DNA of 64,000 nucleotides from CAVPHV01 sp963704825 (GCA_963704825.1 CAVPHV010000017.1:434001-498000); one strand, 5' to 3'. Numbered from the stretch's first letter, positions 1 to 6,843 are shown. The notes: a model not told the origin generated them from the letters alone. Numbers and translations: made by a program.

Positions 1-42
1 TGCCGGCATTTGCCTTCGGAGGTTCGAATCCTTCTCCCGGCA
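1..42 (+). tRNA. tRNA-Tyr, 3' part only (cut by window start)
   Basis: The T-arm (stem GGAGG/CCTTC around loop TTCGAAT), the 3' acceptor strand TCCCGGC and discriminator A are present. Before them lies a GC-rich stretch that fits the long variable arm of a class II tRNA. The variable-arm and T-arm sequence matches actinobacterial tRNA-Tyr. The anticodon is outside the window, so Tyr is inferred. No CCA is encoded. It leads a Tyr-Thr-Met-tuf array like the tRNA-tufB unit of other bacteria. Confidence 0.7.
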
Positions 43-125
43 CGTTGGGCGCGTCTTAGCGCTCAACCACGGTGGGGTCTAGAATCCCACCGAATTGCTG
101 GGAGCGCGGTACCCAGCACCAGGTT

Positions 126-197
126 GCCTCCTTAGCTCAGTGGCAGAGCACCTCCATGGTAAGGAGGGGGTCCCGGGTTCAAATCCCGGAGGAGGCT
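126..197 (+). tRNA. tRNA-Thr(GGT)
   Basis: A full cloverleaf is visible: acceptor GCCTCCT/AGGAGGC, D-arm GCTC/GAGC, anticodon stem CCTCC/GGAGG with loop ATGGTAA (anticodon GGT), T-arm CCGGG/CCCGG with loop TTCAAAT, and discriminator T. The length is 72 nt and no CCA is encoded. It lies between tRNA-Tyr and tRNA-Met upstream of tuf and is probably co-transcribed with them. Confidence 0.96.
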
Positions 198-200
198 CGA

Positions 201-310
201 CGCCTCGGGCTTGGCCCGAGGCGCCATGATGCGAGGCACCCACATGACGAAGCGCAACCTGATGCCGAGGCATCAGGCGGCGGTTCGCCCAACGTGATGC
301 GAAGCATCAC
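201..310 (+). other. tRNA spacer with three perfect hairpins
   Basis: The spacer between tRNA-Thr and tRNA-Met holds three perfect inverted repeats: 201-223 (10-bp stem, loop TTG), 258-277 (9-bp stem, 2-nt loop) and 294-310 (7-bp stem, loop GAA). None is followed by a T-run. They are more likely RNA-processing or stability structures of the tRNA-tuf transcript than terminators. No gene is seen here. Confidence 0.6.
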
Positions 311-312
311 GG

Positions 313-386
313 GGCGGCGTAGCTCAGACGGTAAGAGCGCTCGACTCATAATCGAGAGGTCGGCGGTTCAAGTCCGCCCGCCGCTA
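313..386 (+). tRNA. tRNA-Met(CAT), elongator type
   Basis: The cloverleaf has acceptor GGCGGCG/CGCCGCT, D-arm GCTC/GAGC, anticodon stem CTCGA/TCGAG with loop CTCATAA (anticodon CAT), T-arm GGCGG/CCGCC with loop TTCAAGT, and discriminator A. Its body resembles actinobacterial elongator tRNA-Met rather than the initiator. A lysidine-modified Ile2 tRNA also has CAT and is less likely. It lies 86 bp before tuf. Confidence 0.93.
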
Positions 387-409
387 CGAACACAACCAGC
401 ATGTTCATA

Positions 410-431
410 CCCGGTCGGCGCCTCGACCGGG
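410..431 (+). other. hairpin in tuf leader
   Basis: A 7-bp inverted repeat (CCCGGTC/GACCGGG) with an 8-nt loop sits between tRNA-Met and the tuf ribosome-binding site (AAGGAG at 459-464). It may separate tRNA processing from the tuf message. No clear promoter is seen between tRNA-Met and tuf. Confidence 0.4.
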
Positions 432-472
432 ACTACGTACGCACCAATCCAAACAAACAAGGAGCACCGAAG

Positions 473-1663
473 ATGGCGAAGGCGAAGTTCGAGCGGACGA
501 AGCCGCATGTGAATGTCGGGACTATGGGTCATATTGATCATGGGAAGACGACGTTGACGGCTGCTATCACGAAGGTGCTTGCTGAGCAGGGTGATGGGTC
601 GACGCAGTTCACGGCGTTTGATGAGATTGATAAGGCGCCGGAGGAGCGTGAGCGGGGGATCACGATTGCGATTGCGCATGTGGAGTATGAGACGGCGAAT
701 CGGCATTATGCGCATGTTGATATGCCGGGGCATGCGGATTATGTGAAGAACATGATTACGGGTGCGGCGCAGATTGATGGTGCGGTGTTGGTGGTGTCGG
801 CGGCTGATGGTCCGATGCCCCAGACGCGTGAGCATGTGTTGTTGGCTCGTCAGGTTGGGGTTCCGTTCATTGTGGTGTATTTGAACAAGACGGATCAGGT
901 TGATGATGATGAGTTGTTGGATTTGGTGGAGTTGGAGGTTCGGGATTTGCTGACGGAGTATGAGTTTCCGGGTGATGATGTTCCGGTGGTTCGTGGTTCT
1001 GCGTTGGCGGCGTTGGAGGGTGATGCGGCTGGTGAGGCTTCGGTGTTGGAGTTGATGGAGGCGGTGGATTCGTATATTCCTGAGCCGGAGCGGGATACGG
1101 AGAAGCCGTTCATGATGGCGATTGAGGATGTGTTTTCGATTACGGGTCGTGGGACGGTGGTGACGGGCCGGATTGAGACGGGGATCATTCATGTGGGTGA
1201 GCAGGTTGAGATTGTGGGGATTCGGGATTTGCAGACGACGACGGTGACCGGGGTGGAGATGTTCCGGAAGTTGTTGGATGAGGGCCGGGCTGGGGACAAT
1301 GTGGGGTTGTTGTTGCGGGGGATTGGGAAGGATGATGTGGAGCGGGGTCAGGTGGTGGCGAAGCCTGGTTCGATTACGCCGCATACGGATTTTGATGGTC
1401 AGGTGTATGTGTTGACGAAGGAGGAGGGTGGTCGGCATAACCCGTTTTTTGATGGGTATCGGCCGCAGTTTTATTTCCGGACGACGGATGTGACGGGGAC
1501 GGTGCATTTGCCGGCGGGTACCGAGATGGTGATGCCGGGTGATAACACGGAGATGCAGGTGGAGTTGATTCAGTCGATTGCGATGGATGAGGGGCAGCGG
1601 TTCGCGATTCGTGAGGGTGGCCGGACGGTTGGTGCCGGCCGTGTCATCAAGATCAACAAGTAG
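473..1663 (+). CDS. tuf: Elongation factor Tu, copy 1
   Basis: EF-Tu is the GTPase that delivers aminoacyl-tRNA to the ribosomal A site. The 396-residue protein has P-loop GHIDHGKT, the switch II segment DMPGHADY, and NKTD for guanine recognition, followed by the two beta-barrel domains. ATG 473 is chosen because AAGGAG ends 8 bp upstream and because it matches copy 2; an earlier in-frame ATG at 401 would add 24 unrelated residues. The coding sequence appears identical to the copy at 21846, with identity stopping at the stop codon. Third codon positions are almost all G or T, unlike neighbouring genes, which prefer C. This copy follows the tRNAs and precedes rpmG. Confidence 0.99.
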   Translation: MAKAKFERTKPHVNVGTMGHIDHGKTTLTAAITKVLAEQGDGSTQFTAFDEIDKAPEERERGITIAIAHVEYETANRHYAHVDMPGHADYVKNMITGAAQIDGAVLVVSAADGPMPQTREHVLLARQVGVPFIVVYLNKTDQVDDDELLDLVELEVRDLLTEYEFPGDDVPVVRGSALAALEGDAAGEASVLELMEAVDSYIPEPERDTEKPFMMAIEDVFSITGRGTVVTGRIETGIIHVGEQVEIVGIRDLQTTTVTGVEMFRKLLDEGRAGDNVGLLLRGIGKDDVERGQVVAKPGSITPHTDFDGQVYVLTKEEGGRHNPFFDGYRPQFYFRTTDVTGTVHLPAGTEMVMPGDNTEMQVELIQSIAMDEGQRFAIREGGRTVGAGRVIKINK

Positions 1664-1673
1664 GCGGACCATC

Positions 1674-1726
1674 GGACCGGCGTTGCCGGTCCGTCTGGTC
1701 CGTAGGGAGTTCCCTGCGGGAACTCC
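1674..1726 (+). other. two hairpins between tuf and rpmG
   Basis: Two perfect inverted repeats lie in tandem: 1674-1692 (8-bp stem GGACCGGC, loop GTT) and 1706-1726 (9-bp stem GGAGTTCCC, loop TGC). Neither has a T-run. They may lower read-through from the very active tuf gene or mark an RNA processing point before rpmG. Confidence 0.5.
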
Positions 1727-1766
1727 TCGACACGGATTTCAGGATTGAGAGACGAGAGAGTGCAGC

Positions 1767-1928
1767 ATGGCATCTGACAAACGGCCGCCGATCAACTTGG
1801 CGTGCGAGGAGTGCAAGCGGCGCAACTACGTGACCGTCAAGAACAAGACGAACACGCGTGAGCGCCTCGAACTCAAGAAGTACTGCCGTTGGTGCCGAAC
1901 GCACCAACCGCATCGAGAAACGCGATAG
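1767..1928 (+). CDS. rpmG: 50S ribosomal protein bL33
   Basis: This 53-residue protein of the large subunit has the form MASDKRPPINL followed by two CxxC pairs (Cys13/Cys16 and Cys40/Cys43), so it is the zinc-binding type of L33. Its length is normal for the family. The ATG follows the tuf hairpins by about 40 bp. A strong terminator follows at once, so rpmG ends the tRNA-tuf-rpmG unit. In mycobacteria rpmG2 also sits directly before the had dehydratase genes, tRNA-Trp and secE, and the same order is seen here. Confidence 0.95.
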   Translation: MASDKRPPINLACEECKRRNYVTVKNKTNTRERLELKKYCRWCRTHQPHRETR

Positions 1929-1933
1929 CCGAA

Positions 1934-1960
1934 GGCCCCGGTGAGCAACCGGGGCCTTTT
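1934..1960 (+). terminator. Rho-independent terminator after rpmG
   Basis: A 9-bp GC-rich stem (GGCCCCGGT/ACCGGGGCC) with a 5-nt loop is followed by TTTT. It begins 6 bp after the rpmG stop codon. Confidence 0.85.
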
Positions 1961-2060
1961 CGGTTCCGGGTCTATTCGGCCCAGAAGTCGTCGACCTGGT
2001 CCTGGTTCCGGTGGAACACCCACGACTCGCGTCCTGTGTCTTGGCGCCGACGAACGCCCC

Positions 2061-2089
2061 GGACGAGTATTCCTCATCCTGAGTACGCT
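2061..2089 (+). promoter_or_regulatory. candidate leaderless promoter of the MaoC gene
   Basis: GGACGA (2061-2066), a 17-bp spacer and TACGCT (2084-2089) fit a TANNNT-type -10. The predicted start of transcription, 7 nt after the -10, is the A of the ATG at 2096, so the message would be leaderless. No Shine-Dalgarno sequence precedes that ATG. The -35 box is weak. Confidence 0.4.
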
Positions 2090-2095
2090 TCCGTC

Positions 2096-2938
2096 ATGTC
2101 GCTGGATCATCTTGTCGGAGCAACCTTCGGCCCGATCGGGATGCGGATTTCGCCCGAGAAGACCGCCGAGTACGTCGCGGTCACCCGAGCCGACCCATTG
2201 CGATGGACCGACCATGCTCCGCCCAGCTACGCCGGAGCGCTTCTGTTCGTCGTCGCCCCCGAGTTCCTCAGCCGCGAAGACGTCGTCGCCCACACCCGGG
2301 TATTGATCCACGCCGACCAGCAGTTCACCTGGCATGCCCCGCTCCCCATCGGTGGTGAGATCGAGGTCACCGGCAGCATTGCTCGGGTCCGCGCTCGCGG
2401 GCCGATCTCGTTCGTTAGCTTCGAGGCGACCGTCACCGGGCCGGCCGGGCCGTTGATCGACTCGGCCTCGACGTTCCTCCTCGGGCGGGAACCGACGGCC
2501 GAACCGGGCAACCGAGTCGAGCCGGCGGTCGACGCCGGCGTCGAATGGGATCCCGCAGTGAAGGCCGACGCAAACGAGGGTGGCGCGCTGCCCCGAGGGG
2601 CGAGCCGGATTGATCTGGTCAAGTACGCCGCCGCGTCCGGCGACTTCAATCCGATTCACTTCGATCACGATGGCGCCCGCGGCGCTGGAGTCGACGGCAT
2701 CGTCGTGCACGGTCTCCTGATGACGGCGTGGATGCTCGACTACGCGGCGGCGATGAGCGATCGGCCCGACCCGCTGTCGGCGGCGAAGATTCGCTACCGT
2801 GATCCGCTCTATCCGGCGGAGGCGGCGCTGCTCTCCGCCTCATGGCGTGAGGCAACGGCGGATGAGGCAAAGCTCGATCTGGAGCTCGCCGCCGGCGACC
2901 GCCGGTTGGTTACGGCGCAAGCTACGGTGCGGAGGTAA
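2096..2938 (+). CDS. fused two-domain MaoC dehydratase (HadA-HadB-like)
   Basis: The 280-residue protein appears to hold two hotdog folds. Residues about 1-130 resemble the N-terminal MaoC dehydratase (HadA-like) domain. Residues about 165-270 carry the R-specific hydratase motif SGDFNPIHFD with predicted catalytic Asp183 and His188, plus GIVVHG. It probably dehydrates (3R)-hydroxyacyl thioesters, either in fatty-acid elongation or as a related hydratase. Mycobacteria have separate hadA, hadB and hadC between rpmG and tRNA-Trp/secE; here one fused gene holds that place and no HadC is seen. ATG 2096 is chosen because upstream in-frame codons overlap rpmG and the terminator. The ECF sigma gene starts 4 bp downstream. 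Confidence 0.85.
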   Translation: MSLDHLVGATFGPIGMRISPEKTAEYVAVTRADPLRWTDHAPPSYAGALLFVVAPEFLSREDVVAHTRVLIHADQQFTWHAPLPIGGEIEVTGSIARVRARGPISFVSFEATVTGPAGPLIDSASTFLLGREPTAEPGNRVEPAVDAGVEWDPAVKADANEGGALPRGASRIDLVKYAAASGDFNPIHFDHDGARGAGVDGIVVHGLLMTAWMLDYAAAMSDRPDPLSAAKIRYRDPLYPAEAALLSASWREATADEAKLDLELAAGDRRLVTAQATVRR

Positions 2939-2942
2939 CAGG

Positions 2943-3512
2943 ATGACCACCGGTGAGGTCAGACCCGATGAGAAGGACGTGCTGGCCCGGGCTCGCGCCG
3001 GAGACCAGGACGCCTTCACCGAACTGGTCAGAGCTCATCAGCACGAGGTGTACACGTTGGCGCTGAGATTGGTCGCAGACCGCGAACTTGCAGGCGACGT
3101 CACCCAGGAGGCCCTGATCCGCGCCTGGCGGGCGCTGCCCAAGTTCCGCGGCGACGCCAAGTTTTCGACCTGGCTGCACCGAATCACTGTGAACGTCGCT
3201 TGGTCACTGCGGGCCAAGGCGCGCCGCCATGCGGCGGATCCGATCGACTCGACTCCGCATGATCCGGTGGCAGCCGACCTGTCTCCTGAGCTCAGCGGAG
3301 AAGGAGCCGACCTGCGCCCTCGGCTGCTGGGCGCTCTCGACGCTCTCACTCCGGAGTTGCGTTCCGTGGTCGTCCTCAAGGATGTCTATGGCTGGCCACA
3401 CCGCGAGATCGCCGAGCATCTCTCCATCACCGTGACCGCTGCCAAGGTCCGCCTGCATCGTGCCCGCAGGCGGTTGCAGGATCAACTGTGGCAGGAAGTC
3501 GAGGGGGCGTGA
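2943..3512 (+). CDS. ECF-family RNA polymerase sigma factor
   Basis: This 189-residue alternative sigma factor has sigma region 2 (about residues 22-95, with DVTQEALIRAWRALPKFRG and FSTWLHRI) and region 4 (about 130-180, with LTPELRSVVVLKDVYGW and the helix-turn-helix HREIAEHLSITVTAAKVRLH). There is no region 3, as usual for extracytoplasmic-function sigmas. The start lies 4 bp after the MaoC stop codon and its TGA overlaps the ATG of a zinc-finger anti-sigma gene, so the pair is translationally coupled. It probably directs a stress regulon, whose inducer is unknown. An ECF/anti-sigma pair in the had-secE interval is unusual. Confidence 0.95.
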   Translation: MTTGEVRPDEKDVLARARAGDQDAFTELVRAHQHEVYTLALRLVADRELAGDVTQEALIRAWRALPKFRGDAKFSTWLHRITVNVAWSLRAKARRHAADPIDSTPHDPVAADLSPELSGEGADLRPRLLGALDALTPELRSVVVLKDVYGWPHREIAEHLSITVTAAKVRLHRARRRLQDQLWQEVEGA

Positions 3513-3856
3513 TGAATGTTGCCTGCAACGCAGTCCGGCTCGCCATCGTGGGCCTCGACGTTGGTGAAGTCCTGCCGGCACCGCTCGATACGCACCTGTC
3601 CTCGTGCTTGCGATGCCAAGTGGAGATGGTGCGCCACAGCAAGCTGGAGCGGGAATTGGCTTCGCTGCGGGACGTCGTCGCGACCGCGCCGCCCTCGGTG
3701 GTTGACTCGGTGGCGGCCGGCATCGTACTGGGGATCGACCCGGAGGATGAGGCTTCACTGAACTTGGCTCGGGTGGTTGCCGCCACCGGCGCGCTGGTCG
3801 CCGCAGCTGGTACGGTTGCCGTCGTTCGTTGGATGCGAACCCGCTCGGTAGCGTGA
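3512..3856 (+). CDS. zinc-finger (ZAS-type) anti-sigma factor, membrane-anchored
   Basis: The 114-residue protein carries the His-x3-Cys-x2-Cys signature of zinc anti-sigma domains (His28, Cys32, Cys35) and ends with a hydrophobic segment (about residues 90-110, VVAATGALVAAAGTVAVV) followed by basic residues. The N-terminal domain should hold the upstream ECF sigma at the membrane. The segment after the helix is very short, so there is no outer sensor domain, and the release signal may act through redox or zinc state. ATG overlaps the sigma stop codon (ATGA). Confidence 0.82.
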   Translation: MNVACNAVRLAIVGLDVGEVLPAPLDTHLSSCLRCQVEMVRHSKLERELASLRDVVATAPPSVVDSVAAGIVLGIDPEDEASLNLARVVAATGALVAAAGTVAVVRWMRTRSVA

Positions 3857-3883
3857 TCGTCGCCGGCTCACTCGCGTCCAAGG

Positions 3884-3913
3884 TTTACACTTACGGGGTC
3901 CGGCTCATATACT
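3884..3913 (+). promoter_or_regulatory. promoter for tRNA-Trp/secE/nusG
   Basis: TTTACA (3884-3889) and TATACT (3908-3913) are separated by 18 bp; reading TTACAC gives 17 bp. Transcription should begin near 3920, shortly before tRNA-Trp at 3936. Confidence 0.65.
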
Positions 3914-3935
3914 CCCCCGACCGGCCCACCGCCCT

Positions 3936-4012
3936 AGGGGTGTAGCTCGAATTGGCAGAGCGCCGGTCTCCAAAACCGGAGGTTGTGGGTTCGAGTCCCA
4001 CCGCCCCTGCCA
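3936..4012 (+). tRNA. tRNA-Trp(CCA)
   Basis: The cloverleaf has acceptor AGGGGTG/CGCCCCT, anticodon stem CCGGT/ACCGG with loop CTCCAAA (anticodon CCA), T-arm GTGGG/CCCAC with loop TTCGAGT, and discriminator G. The 3' CCA is encoded, unlike the tRNAs at the left end of the window. It lies 20 bp before secE, an arrangement typical of Actinobacteria. Confidence 0.97.
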
Positions 4013-4032
4013 CAGCAAGAGGAGATGCGCAC

Positions 4033-4308
4033 GTGAACCGAGAGATGCGGCGCCACCAACAGAAGGAGGAGGACCGCGCCCGCAAGCGTCGGCAGCAAGC
4101 GCCGACGAAGCGGAAGAAGGAACGTACCGGCATTCGCCAGTACCTCCGCGAGGTCCGACAAGAACTGAAGAAAGTGGCCTGGCCGACTCGCGAGCAGACG
4201 GCGACCTACACCATCGTGGTGGTCGTCGTCACGCTCTTCGTCACCGGCTTCGTCCTCGTTGCCGACATTGTCTTCAAGCGTGGCGTCCTCGCCATATTGG
4301 GAGCGTGA
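4033..4308 (+). CDS. secE: preprotein translocase subunit SecE
   Basis: SecE clamps SecY in the plasma-membrane Sec translocon. The 91-residue protein has a basic, charged cytoplasmic N-terminus, the conserved amphipathic motif YLREVRQELKKVAWPTREQT and one membrane segment (TYTIVVVVVTLFVTGFVLVA). GTG 4033 is chosen because AGAGGAG lies about 9 bp upstream; ATG 4045 is a possible later start, and earlier codons run into tRNA-Trp. It is followed 3 bp later by nusG, and secY lies 29 kb downstream. Confidence 0.96.
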   Translation: MNREMRRHQQKEEDRARKRRQQAPTKRKKERTGIRQYLREVRQELKKVAWPTREQTATYTIVVVVVTLFVTGFVLVADIVFKRGVLAILGA

Positions 4309-4311
4309 CCG

Positions 4312-4971
4312 GTGGCTGATGCGACCCAAGACGTGGCCGAGACCGAAGGGCTCGTTTCTGCTGAGGTGGCCGAAGACGTGCCGGAGGAAGCTGCCGCGCT
4401 TCCCGTGCGCGAAGAGCCGCTGTCGCCATACGACCTGCCCGGTGGCTGGTACGTCATCCATTCGTATTCGGGCTACGAAAACAAGGTGAAGGCCAATCTC
4501 GAAACCCGGATCAAGTCGATGCACCTCGAAGACAAGGTGTTCGACGTCTCCATCCCGATGGAGAGCGTGGTGGAGTTCAAGGCCGGCAAGAAGGTGACGG
4601 TCCAGCGCAAGAAATTCCCGGGCTACATCCTGGTTCGGCTCTACATGGACGATGACTCCTGGTACGCGGTGCGCAACACGCCGGGCGTCACCGGGTTTGT
4701 CGGGTCCGGTGCCAAGCCGACGCCGCTGTCGCGGCGCGAGGTGGAGCGCATCCTCGGAGTTCGCAAGGACGAAGAGGAGAAGAAGGAGCCGCGCTTCAAG
4801 CCGGCCTGGGAGGTCGGAGAGACCGTGCGTGTGGTCGAGGGGCCGTTCGCCGACTTCAACGGTGTCATCGAAGACATCAACGTGGACCAATCCAAGGTCC
4901 GTGTCCTGGTCGACATCTTCGGCCGGGAGACACCGGTCGAGTTGAACTTCGACCAAATCGTCAAGTACTGA
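4312..4971 (+). CDS. nusG: transcription termination/antitermination protein NusG
   Basis: NusG binds RNA polymerase and couples it to the ribosome or Rho. The 219-residue protein has an acidic N-terminal extension of about 40 residues, the NGN domain (GGWYVIHSYSGYENKVKANL onward) and a C-terminal KOW domain (VGETVRVVEGPFADFNGVI to the end). A Glu/Asp-rich extension before the NGN domain is common in actinobacterial NusG. The start is GTG, 3 bp after secE, so the two are co-translated. The order secE-nusG-rplK-rplA is the standard one. Confidence 0.97.
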   Translation: MADATQDVAETEGLVSAEVAEDVPEEAAALPVREEPLSPYDLPGGWYVIHSYSGYENKVKANLETRIKSMHLEDKVFDVSIPMESVVEFKAGKKVTVQRKKFPGYILVRLYMDDDSWYAVRNTPGVTGFVGSGAKPTPLSRREVERILGVRKDEEEKKEPRFKPAWEVGETVRVVEGPFADFNGVIEDINVDQSKVRVLVDIFGRETPVELNFDQIVKY

Positions 4972-4990
4972 CCGCGAGTGAGGATTTCCG

Positions 4991-5419
4991 ATGGGCCGTA
5001 AGCGACTGATGACCATGCTCAAGCTGCAGATTCCTGCAGGCCAGGCGAGCCCCGCGCCGCCGGTGGGTCCGGCGCTCGGTCAGCACGGAGTCAACATCAT
5101 GGACTTCGTCAAGGCGTACAACGATGCCACCGCCAGCCAGACGGGCACGATCGTTCCGGTCGAGATTTCGATCTACGAGGACCGCACGTTCACGTTCGTC
5201 ACGAAGACACCACCGGCTGCGGTGCTGCTTCGCCAGGCGGCTCGCATCGAGAAGGGCTCGCCGGAGCCGCACAAGGAGAAGGTGGCGTCGGTCACCCGGG
5301 ACCAGGTGCGCCAAATCGCCGAGACCAAGATGCCGGACCTCAATGCCAATGACATCGACGCCGCCATGAAGATCGTCGAAGGCACCGCACGATCCATGGG
5401 CATCACCGTCGACGGCTGA
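4991..5419 (+). CDS. rplK: 50S ribosomal protein uL11
   Basis: L11 forms the base of the GTPase-associated stalk on 23S rRNA and is bound by thiopeptide antibiotics. The 142-residue length is normal. The N-terminal domain holds LQIPAGQASPAPPVGPALGQ and the C-terminal RNA-binding domain ends with GTARSMGITVDG. The gene starts 19 bp after nusG and ends 94 bp before rplA, in the usual secE-nusG-rplK-rplA block. Confidence 0.98.
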   Translation: MGRKRLMTMLKLQIPAGQASPAPPVGPALGQHGVNIMDFVKAYNDATASQTGTIVPVEISIYEDRTFTFVTKTPPAAVLLRQAARIEKGSPEPHKEKVASVTRDQVRQIAETKMPDLNANDIDAAMKIVEGTARSMGITVDG

Positions 5420-5513
5420 CAGCAAGAGTCCATCCAGTGCCCGGCACGTCGTGCCGAGCACTCAAAGATGTGGAAGGCCCGCTTGGGGCCGCGATCACCA
5501 CAAAGGAGACAAC

Positions 5514-6230
5514 ATGGCCAAGCAAGCGAAGAAGTTCGCAATCGCCGAGCGCACCTACGACAAGAACACGCTCTATCCACCGCAGGACGCGGTCGAGCTC
5601 GTCAGGAACATGGCATTCGCCAACTTCGATGAGAGTGTCGACGCCGTCTTCACTCTCGGGATCGATCCCCGCAAGGCCGACCAGCTGGTGCGAGGGACGG
5701 TCACCCTCCCGCACGGCACGGGCAAGACGATCCGGGTGCTGGTGTTCGCCGAGAGCGACAATGCCAGGGCGGCGGATGCTGCCGGCGCCGACATCGTTGG
5801 TGGCAAGGAGCTTGCTGAGGAGATTGCCGCCGGCCGCTCCCTCGACTTCGATCTCGCCATTGCGACCCCCGACATGATGTCGCACGTTGGCAAGCTCGGC
5901 CCGATCCTCGGGCCGCGTGGTCTGATGCCGAACCCCAAGTCGGGCACGGTGACCTCGGATGTCGGCAAGGCCGTCAGCGAGTTCAAGGCCGGCAAAGTCG
6001 AGTACCGCAACGATCGATACGGCAATGTCCACCTTCCGGTTGGTCGGGTTTCGTTTGATGCACAACAACTGGTCGAGAACTTCGGAGCCGCGGCGGGCGA
6101 GATCATGCGGGCCCGTCCGGCGTCGGCGAAGGGCCGTTTTGTGCGCAAGGTGGCACTTTCTTCGTCGATGGGGCCGGGGGTCAAGATCGACCCGGCGCAG
6201 GTAGAAGACCTGGTCAAGGAACTGAAGTAG
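5514..6230 (+). CDS. rplA: 50S ribosomal protein uL1
   Basis: L1 forms the mobile L1 stalk that helps release E-site tRNA and in many bacteria represses its own operon. The 238-residue protein shows GPRGLMPNPKSGTV and the C-terminal SSMGPGVKIDPAQV. ATG 5514 is chosen because AAGGAG lies just upstream; an upstream in-frame ATG would add 21 unrelated residues. A 613-bp spacer without genes separates it from rplJ. Confidence 0.98.
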   Translation: MAKQAKKFAIAERTYDKNTLYPPQDAVELVRNMAFANFDESVDAVFTLGIDPRKADQLVRGTVTLPHGTGKTIRVLVFAESDNARAADAAGADIVGGKELAEEIAAGRSLDFDLAIATPDMMSHVGKLGPILGPRGLMPNPKSGTVTSDVGKAVSEFKAGKVEYRNDRYGNVHLPVGRVSFDAQQLVENFGAAAGEIMRARPASAKGRFVRKVALSSSMGPGVKIDPAQVEDLVKELK

Positions 6231-6273
6231 ACGATTGGCGTCCCAATTTCGGGCGCTCCGCTGGAAAAACGAC

Positions 6274-6302
6274 TAGACATGCCGCTAGATTTGCGGGATA
6301 GT
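6274..6302 (+). promoter_or_regulatory. candidate promoter in the rplA-rplJ spacer
   Basis: TAGACA (6274-6279) and GATAGT (6297-6302) are separated by 17 bp, about 45 bp after rplA. It could start a long rplJL leader or a small RNA from the spacer. Confidence 0.35.
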
Positions 6303-6513
6303 TTTTGACAGAACACGGGGGATTCCGTGGGGCCGGTGGCAGGGACGATCCACCACCGTTCCGAGGGCGGTATTCGACCGCTTCAGGCTCTAACGGCCAG
6401 CCCCTACCCTGGCCAGCCCGGAGTGGTAGGCGTAGATGGCTTCCTGGCCCGCCGTCTGCCCGAATCCTCGACAGAGCGAAACCCGCTCTCCCGGACCGGC
6501 GGGTCCCCCGTTG

Positions 6514-6545
6514 GCGAAGCGCCCGGCATCAGCCGGGCGCTTCGC
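6514..6545 (+). other. 14-bp perfect hairpin in rplA-rplJ spacer
   Basis: A perfect 14-bp stem (starting GCGAAGCGCCC) closes on the 4-nt loop ATCA. No T-run follows. It could be a partial terminator between rplKA and rplJL, an RNase III-type processing site, or part of a spacer RNA. The rest of 6231-6595 shows no gene. Confidence 0.6.
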
Positions 6546-6595
6546 ACGTAATCGGGTGGTCGAGCCCCTGATCGCCGCCTCCGCAGCTCTCGGAC

Positions 6596-6623
6596 TTGCG
6601 AGTGACCGCAACTCCACTACGCT
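6596..6623 (+). promoter_or_regulatory. candidate rplJL promoter
   Basis: TTGCGA (6596-6601), 16 bp and TACGCT (6618-6623) match the actinobacterial TTGNNN/TANNNT pattern. The predicted start near 6630 would give a leader of about 214 nt. Confidence 0.4.
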
Positions 6624-6629
6624 TCCCCT

Positions 6630-6843
6630 CGCTACATCCCATACCTCGGCCCGAGACCGTCGGTCTCCCTCGGGAGATAAGCCGCACGGAGGGTGTCTGA
6701 CCGACACACTCCATTGGCGGCGCCTGCGCAGGTCACGCCTCCTTCACAGGGTTCCCGCGTGCTACTCGGCCGGGAGCCCGGTTTCGTTTCTGGGCTCCTT
6801 CCGGGGCTGGGGGTGAGCACTGGAACCAACGAGGAGGAAGACG
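6630..6843 (+). ncRNA. candidate L10 leader (autoregulatory 5' UTR of rplJL)
   Basis: The leader has several inverted repeats, including GTGTC/GACAC near 6695 and GGAGCCC/GGGCTCC at 6773-6798, shortly before GAGGAGGAA and the rplJ start. Position and length fit the known L10 leaders, where the L10-L12 complex binds its own mRNA. I infer this from context; a covariance search was not possible. Confidence 0.4.

Noticed and set aside
44..125. Possible extra tRNA between tRNA-Tyr and tRNA-Thr, because of a T-arm-like stem GGTGGG/CCCACC
   Set aside because: No acceptor, D-arm or anticodon arm can be fitted; only isolated hairpins are present.
72..512. Frame crossing the tRNA genes and the tuf start
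   Set aside because: It translates tRNA-Thr and tRNA-Met sequence and has no ribosome-binding site.
368..1672. Long antisense reading frame over tuf copy 1 (and 21669-23321 over copy 2), rich in Arg, His, Leu and Ile
   Set aside because: It exists because tuf third positions lack A and C, which removes antisense stop codons. Composition is unlike a protein and there are no start signals.
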